A DNA stretch of 64,000 nucleotides, from positions 84,364-148,363 of the forward strand of contig QNGE01001315.1 of the NCBI GenBank assembly GCA_008508345.1, written 5' to 3'. Shown piece by piece: positions 58,712 through 64,000 of this stretch. Position numbers and translations under genes: made by a program. The stretch's first letter is position 1; the number at the start of each line of letters is the position of its first letter. Below the pieces are notes generated by a model. The model ran no database searches. It was not told the origin of the DNA and saw only the letters and a program-made list of their open reading frames with translations. The stretch is from Paragonimus westermani (taxonomy: Eukaryota > Platyhelminthes > Trematoda > Plagiorchiida > Troglotrematidae).

Positions 58712-60617
58712 CCTGTACCGCAAAAGAGCTGGTGGGTGGCGGTGTACCAGAACTGGTACTCTATCCGGACAAAGTTACCAACCTTTTTCCAACCCCCAAC
58801 CTGGAGGACCAGGAAACTGTGGTATATCAGACCTCTACCTAATGGTCTGCCTAATGTGGGTGAATTTGTCGGTGTGGTGACCACACCGTCCAGTTTAGCC
58901 CAACAGGTCATCGAGAGGCGCAAGCCGTCACACCGCCGCAAGGTCCAACCTCGTTGTGACGGACAGCCTCATTGTGATGGACAACAGACTACAGACAGAT
59001 AGAAGGCGTGGAAAAGTCTGAATGTAAGTTTCGTTTTGTTGTGGAGTCGGCGATGGTGTTCACGTGAGCTGGACATTCCTATAAACTGTGTCAACCCATG
59101 TACCAATGGCTGACTGCTAATTTGTCACGGTAGCTGGAACCTAGTGTGATGAGGGAACCGGAAAATATTGTTGACACAAATCAGATGTGCAGCGTTATAG
59201 GACCCAACCTTGCGTCAGTGATATACTATCAGGATTCGCTGCGTTGGCCGAAATGGATGACATGTAAGAGTAGGCTATTCTATGCTCTCGCTGCCCATAA
59301 GCGCCGCTTTTTATCGAGACTATTTGGAGTCCGGAAATCTTTTGCCTATTAGATAAATTGTAATTACTAAGGTACTTTATCTGGTGGGCAGTCGATTCAT
59401 GAGAAGTATGCATGGTACACTGGGCATAAGATAACGCGTCTGACAGTCGAATGATTTTCCACCCAATTTACACATTTCGAGTCAGATCTTAAAAATATAG
59501 TTTGATCTTCCGCTGTTAGCCAGATATTTGTTTTCACAGGTTGTTGCTGTACAAGTGTGATGGTAGTTACTTAGGTGACTTGTTCATTGATTTTCAGAGG
59601 TTAGTATATATCCCTACCTGAAGTGGAATTTATGCAACAGGACCACTCATTCGTGAGAAATTACAGGATACACAATTAGGCTGTAGAAGAGTTGGACTAG
59701 TAAAAACGCGTCTCTCAAAAATCTTCGAATGTTTCAGACGAATTCGTTATAGATTGACCTATGTTTTATTTCTAGTAAACGGGGTCGTAGCAGACGTTGA
59801 GGATGGCTCAGATTCCTTCCAAACAGTGGAACAAAAGAGCATCACGGATAGTGAGTGTATATAACACTCAAATAGTAGTTGACGCTTATGAAAACAATGT
59901 CTACTAACACTATGACACAGATAGTTGCTAGGCGAACGAGAATTCTCGTTTTTGGTTTTCATGGACAAGCTGTCCGTTTCTAAACTCGCTAACCGGTTCA
60001 CATTTGTCTTCGTTTATATTCAGTCTATTGTGTACAGTACCGTGGTTTATAACTGATCAAAATTGTCGATTTCGTGCCGCGACAGGTGGCGTTTAAATTG
60101 TGGAATCTACCAAATTTATCTGATTGGCCGTTTCAGTACTACGACAGTCACTAAGTTTCCGCTCCTAGAATAGCTGAATGTAGACTTGTAACTGTCGCGC
60201 GTAGTCCTAGAAAAGTTTACCACAGTTTAGTAATTTCTAATGGTCACCTCCTTGCGTGTAATGTCGCCTGAGGAACTTGTCTAAGAATTCACTGATTTAT
60301 AGAAGAGCGCATGATGATGAACGAATGAATTAATTTACCCGAAATGCGCATTAACAGGTAATTATCTGAGTGAACGAGAGACATTCATATTGCACGTCTA
60401 AGTAATAGAATTTCTGTCACTCTGTCAAACGGAGTGACCTCATCAAGCGGTCAAACCACCCACTGATCCATGACCGGCTAAGTGGACCTTTACCCGCATT
60501 TTCACGCCCAATCTACGTACCGCCTGTAAACAACTGTCGAACATCTACAAAGGCGTGCTTTTCAAGTATCGTGTGGTGTTGGGTGTATGCCACTTGAGCA
60601 TTATCGCGAAAACTCAC
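58712..60617. other. Intergenic, no gene supported
   Basis: 58712-59000 is GC-richer and may be repeat-derived. A possible minus-strand terminal exon (59759-59817, PFTRNKT followed by a stop) is too weak to call. Otherwise nothing. Confidence 0.3.
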
Positions 60618-60818
60618 CTCAACTGCGTGCAAACTGTTCACCAACAGGTCATGTCTGAGCACTAAGTCAGCAATTTCGAACGCCAATGATGAAATTCTTG
60701 ACAAGAATCCGGAAGTAAAGTTTGAAGAGATAAAAGTGGTCGGCTTCGAGACGGCCTCTAACTGAGGCAGTTCTGAAAATATCGAACTGCCTCGTGCACC
60801 GTGAACAGACGGTAACAT
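60618..60818 (-). CDS. Candidate first coding exon of a minus-strand gene
   Basis: Starts ATG in the context ATCAAAATG and runs exactly 67 codons to a near-perfect donor (GAG|GTGAGT). The protein begins MLPSVHGARGSSIFSELPQ and continues SLAFEIADLVLRHDLLVNSL, an amphipathic helical stretch. I do not recognise it. No downstream partner exon could be identified in the 59.0-60.6 kb interval. Confidence 0.38.
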
Positions 60819-61146
60819 TTTGATCGCGAAGCAGTATTTGTTTTCAAAGTTTAGGGCTCATGACAGGTCCATCAATCTTCCACAAACTGACTATCCATCA
60901 ATTGCATTTCAATGACCTCCCGACCAGCTTGTGAATCGACAAGAACGATAATACTAGCCGATGTCAGTGAAAATGATAGGTTAGTTATTCGTTGAAACAC
61001 CATTGTGGTGATCGATTGTTAATGTTATCCGGATTCCTTCTTTTCCAACTGGTGCATCAACCGGTCGCCTTTTTGATCGGATGAGACATCTCATTTGATT
61101 TGTTTAATTGACATTAACAGAGACCTCACAAACAATGCTTCTTCGT

Positions 61147-61456
61147 TCAACGATAGCTGACAGTAGCTCTCGGTGCTTTACTGCCAACCATCGATTGTGT
61201 TGGGACAAGCTGAGAACTTTGGCGTAAGTTAGGGGGACCCGAGGACGTTTTCAAGATGTCCGCGGCATCATGGTCCAATCCATGAAGAAGCTGACCAAGT
61301 GGTCCATCCTCCCGCGAAACACGAACTAATTCAGTCAATCTTTTTGGTATCTTCTTCCCGGAACGTATCAATAAACATCGTAGAAAGATCAGTTCGCGCA
61401 AGCTCCGTGCCAGTTGAAAGCGAAGCTCGGAATTTTGTGCGGACAACTCCTCATAC
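61147..61456 (-). CDS. Candidate terminal exon of a minus-strand coiled-coil protein
   Basis: The acceptor is TTATTCCACTCACAG on the minus strand. It enters with the last base of a split codon, then reads YEELSAQNSELRFQLARSLR and ELIFLRCLLIRSGKKIPKRL, and ends ...SKAPRATVSYR with TGA at 61147-61149. The first 35 residues have heptad-like Leu/Ile spacing, typical of a coiled coil, followed by a polar tail. A possible preceding exon is 62135-62166, whose phase fits, but it lies next to the inverted repeat. Function unknown. Confidence 0.42.
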
Positions 61457-61970
61457 CTGTGAGTGGAATAAAAGTGAAAAAACTTATCTGAATTCTCTCG
61501 GTTCTACGTTTCACAAGTGTTTCATTTCGGAAACCTGAAATACAGGCTGCAGCAATCACATGAAGCCTGTCCCTGGTGAAAAGCGAACAATATATAAAAA
61601 AAATAATTCTAAAATTCTGAACAATGATTCCGGTTACAACGATCTCGATGAAGGATAATCGACGTGGCTGCAATATGGTGTTAAACTTGCTTTAAAACAT
61701 CTTGTCTCTTCTCGTAACCGTTGATTAGAAACTTAAACATTTTGATCAACACAACACAGTTTCACTATGGGTCAACAGATGTGGGAAGAACAAATAGTTC
61801 GCCGGTAATAGTGAAGAGCTGTGTACAGAAACTAACACTGATGTGTTCTTATTCAGGTACAATCAGCAGTAAGCCTTACGGGTAATAACAGCGGTAGAGA
61901 GAACACGTGATTCAGTAAAAGTACGTACTATATTGGCGCATTGACAAACGGCAGCGCCATTTTTAAATGC

Positions 61971-62019
61971 GTGGACAAATGAGCCGTTGGTCGTTGAAGG
62001 CGCGACCAATCAGAACGCA
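61971..62019 (+). repeat. Left arm of a divergent inverted repeat with CCAAT motif
   Basis: GTGGACAAATGAGCCGTTGG, TCGTTGAAGG and CGCGACCAATCAGAACGCA match the reverse complement of 63944-63992 at 46 of 49 positions, with weaker similarity for roughly 50 bp further inward. Confidence 0.72.
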
Positions 62020-63943
62020 GCTCGATTCCTAACACAGGTTTGAGGCACACAGACGGCCTTGACGCGCATACAACGGAGGTCAAGTGAGCATTGTTGCATA
62101 AGGTGAACACCACACTCAATTGAACGTAACTTACACATTGAGATACACTTTTCGGCTGAACCAGTTCTAAAATAACCACTCTACCTTCTCTCAAAATGGT
62201 TTGTTACGGTCCCAGTCGGGTTAGTTGAAGCCCCGCTAGATTTTGTGGACAGATCATGTGGTTCGCTACTATCCGTATGTGTAACAAACTAACCGAAATC
62301 ATTGGGCATCGGTTAATTTTTTCGGTGTCTAGCTGAGGTCATTCATCGCCCTCCTTTTCATTTGGATTACCTGATATTAGCCATGGAACCGTTAAAACAA
62401 TGCCCAATGAGCTCAGTCAGTGTGACAAGGACGAATCGGCTGATCTGTCAACAAAGCCACTATTGGGGTCACGATGAAATTAAGTGGTAGTTTGACGAAC
62501 TACCGTTGGAAACACGATAGATGTGAGACAAGTTAGTGGTATGCGGCCTTATCCAAACTGATAGTTGAACTATGGCCCTCACATTTGACTGACCTCACAT
62601 CAGATATGATGGGGTGTTCGAACCAATATGTTCATCCACAACTGTCGATAACTGCTCAGAGTGAACGATCCATGTGAAAGGATACACAGCAAATAACTGG
62701 CTGAGCTGAAAATTCTTCTTAGTTTATCGAAAAAAGATCAACTGGGGAAATATGCTTGTGGATGTCGCAGTTTGAGTGGTTGTACGTTGCCATGGGGACT
62801 TCGTTGAGGATTTGCTTTCAGTCGGAGTCTGCATTATTTACGGTTGGAATTCACCTAAACATATTATAACCCGGGCCATTTAAAATAGATGTTGACTATT
62901 TGAAGATAAAAAGGGGAGCAAATTTTCGTTCAACGCGTCACGTCGTTCGACTGTCGGTAGGTCAATCAGAAGCGGACTGTTGTGGTTGGGAAACCATGTA
63001 CGATGTATGTCGTTTGTGTCGACGACAACAAAAATGTGCCAAAGCGAGATCAAAGTAAGTCCATTGAACGATTGCTGCTAGATGATGATGAAGGATCACA
63101 CTGGACTACTGGATTGCAATCCGGTGAGAAGTGGCGATCCTGTACATGAATTTGACACTGCTGACTGTGGCGTTCCAGGATTTTCATTACGGGCAAATTG
63201 GTGTTTGAATTCGAGATAACGTTGGAGCATACACCACCTGCGTCGACTTTCAGAATAAGAAATCCTTCCGCCACGTGCGTTCTCGTCTCAAAACACTCGA
63301 TGTAGCTGCTGGAGCGAAGTCCATTGTATTCCTGATGCACGGCAGATGATCACGAAAGACCGGGGTGGGACTACAAGACCATTTGTACTGACGGAGCGCA
63401 AAAGCCAGGTCATTGAATTGTCGAAGTTTTCAAGTATGCCCTAACTAAAGGAGAGTATGAAACATGAAAATAGAACCTCAACAAGCTATCTTAACAATTT
63501 TGCTTAACCCGCTTTATATATTTTTCAACAAAACTGGAAAGCAAAATGATTAGAATGAGCAGCCCACGTCGTCCGATGACTCTTATTTGGCAATTGTAAC
63601 TCTCGGAATCCAGGAGATCGTGATTACTGAGCAGAGGTATAGATCTCAACCTCCTAAACAAACTGATAGCTACCTGCCCCGCTCTGTGACAGAGCAGTCA
63701 GACAATTCAAGCGGTGTCGTGACGACATTATCCATCCTGAGCCCTGTTCATCCATAAAAAAAACTAATCTGCTTAGATCGTCACATTCTGCTGCTTGCGC
63801 CAATGACTGACTGTGTGCAACGTCTTCAGATGGCTGTAAGCCGTTGCAGCCGGACTATTCACTTGATCTTATAACCGCAGTCTTAGGCCATGTGCACTGT
63901 TGTGTGCCGCCTGTCTGCCCCACACACGTTCCAAGGCTCTAAG
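62020..63943. other. Sequence between the inverted arms
   Basis: About 1.9 kb without a recognisable gene or transposase. A short Cys-rich frame (plus strand, about 62900-63057) includes DCCGWETMYDVCRLCRRQQK and then a stop. It is probably chance or a remnant. Confidence 0.3.
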
Positions 63944-63992
63944 TGCGTTCTGATTGGTAGCGGCTTCAACGACCAACGGCTCATTCGTCCAC
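63944..63992 (-). repeat. Right arm of the inverted repeat
   Basis: On the minus strand it reads GTGGACGAATGAGCCGTTGG and continues to ACCAATCAGAACGCA, matching the left arm. About 100 bp further on the minus strand is a TTATAAG motif. CCAAT followed by a TATA-like box resembles a retroelement promoter rather than a simple terminal repeat. Confidence 0.7.
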
Positions 63993-64000
63993 ACACTCAG

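Noticed and set aside
1..64000. CRISPR arrays, bacterial operons, phage or toxin systems
   Set aside because: No regularly spaced repeats, no compact same-strand gene runs and no ribosome-binding-site-led ORFs. The window is eukaryotic in organisation.

Overview
This window looks like eukaryotic, intron-rich, repeat-laden DNA, most likely from a parasitic flatworm (fluke or tapeworm). The basis is the mix of repeats: a single-ORF LINE of the 'craniofacial development protein 2-like' type, a Penelope-like element with a GIY-YIG tail, Ty3/Gypsy-type gag and integrase remnants, and a tRNA-derived SINE family, together with short exons separated by kilobase introns. The species cannot be named from sequence alone. 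There are no operons, CRISPR arrays, rRNA or convincing functional tRNA genes. Three isolated N bases (12839, 46606, 56476) mark assembly joins or base ambiguities.

Left edge (1-1085): the 5' end of a decayed Gypsy-like LTR element on the minus strand (LTR, primer-binding site, frameshifted gag, start of protease) runs off the window. From about 1.46 kb a plus-strand multi-exon gene begins or continues. Four well-delimited exons (1462-1616, 6666-7022, 9877-10219, 13934-14418) have matching splice phases, including a glycine codon split between two of them. They encode a Ser/Pro/Thr-rich, probably disordered protein with no domain I recognise. Further candidate exons lie at 21779-21888, 28845-29011 and 42546-42585. 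A likely terminal exon with a stop lies at 43113-43538. If all belong together, the gene spans more than 42 kb and its introns hold most of the repeats.

Within those introns: SINE copies at 4.6-4.8 kb and 7.67-8.11 kb, the latter a 136-nt head-to-head pair able to form a long hairpin; an intact 1126-codon LINE ORF in antisense (23146-26526) with a 5' leader reaching about 27.0 kb; and fragments of a second LINE family at 27.6-28.35 kb (minus), 29.87-29.99 kb (minus leader) and 30.45-30.97 kb (plus).

Right third: more SINE copies (46.2 and 48.8-49.05 kb), a frameshifted Penelope-like element (about 50.93-53.65 kb), and a cluster of minus-strand fragments at 56.4-58.7 kb (Gypsy integrase beside a LINE endonuclease with its leader). 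Two candidate minus-strand host exons lie at 60.6-61.5 kb. A divergent inverted repeat with a CCAAT motif frames the last 2 kb. The most notable points are the sharing of one 5' leader, with a conserved reading frame, between two different LINE endonuclease families, the head-to-head SINE pairs, and the phase-consistent exon chain of an unrecognised gene. I found no defence-like or otherwise clearly new molecular system.
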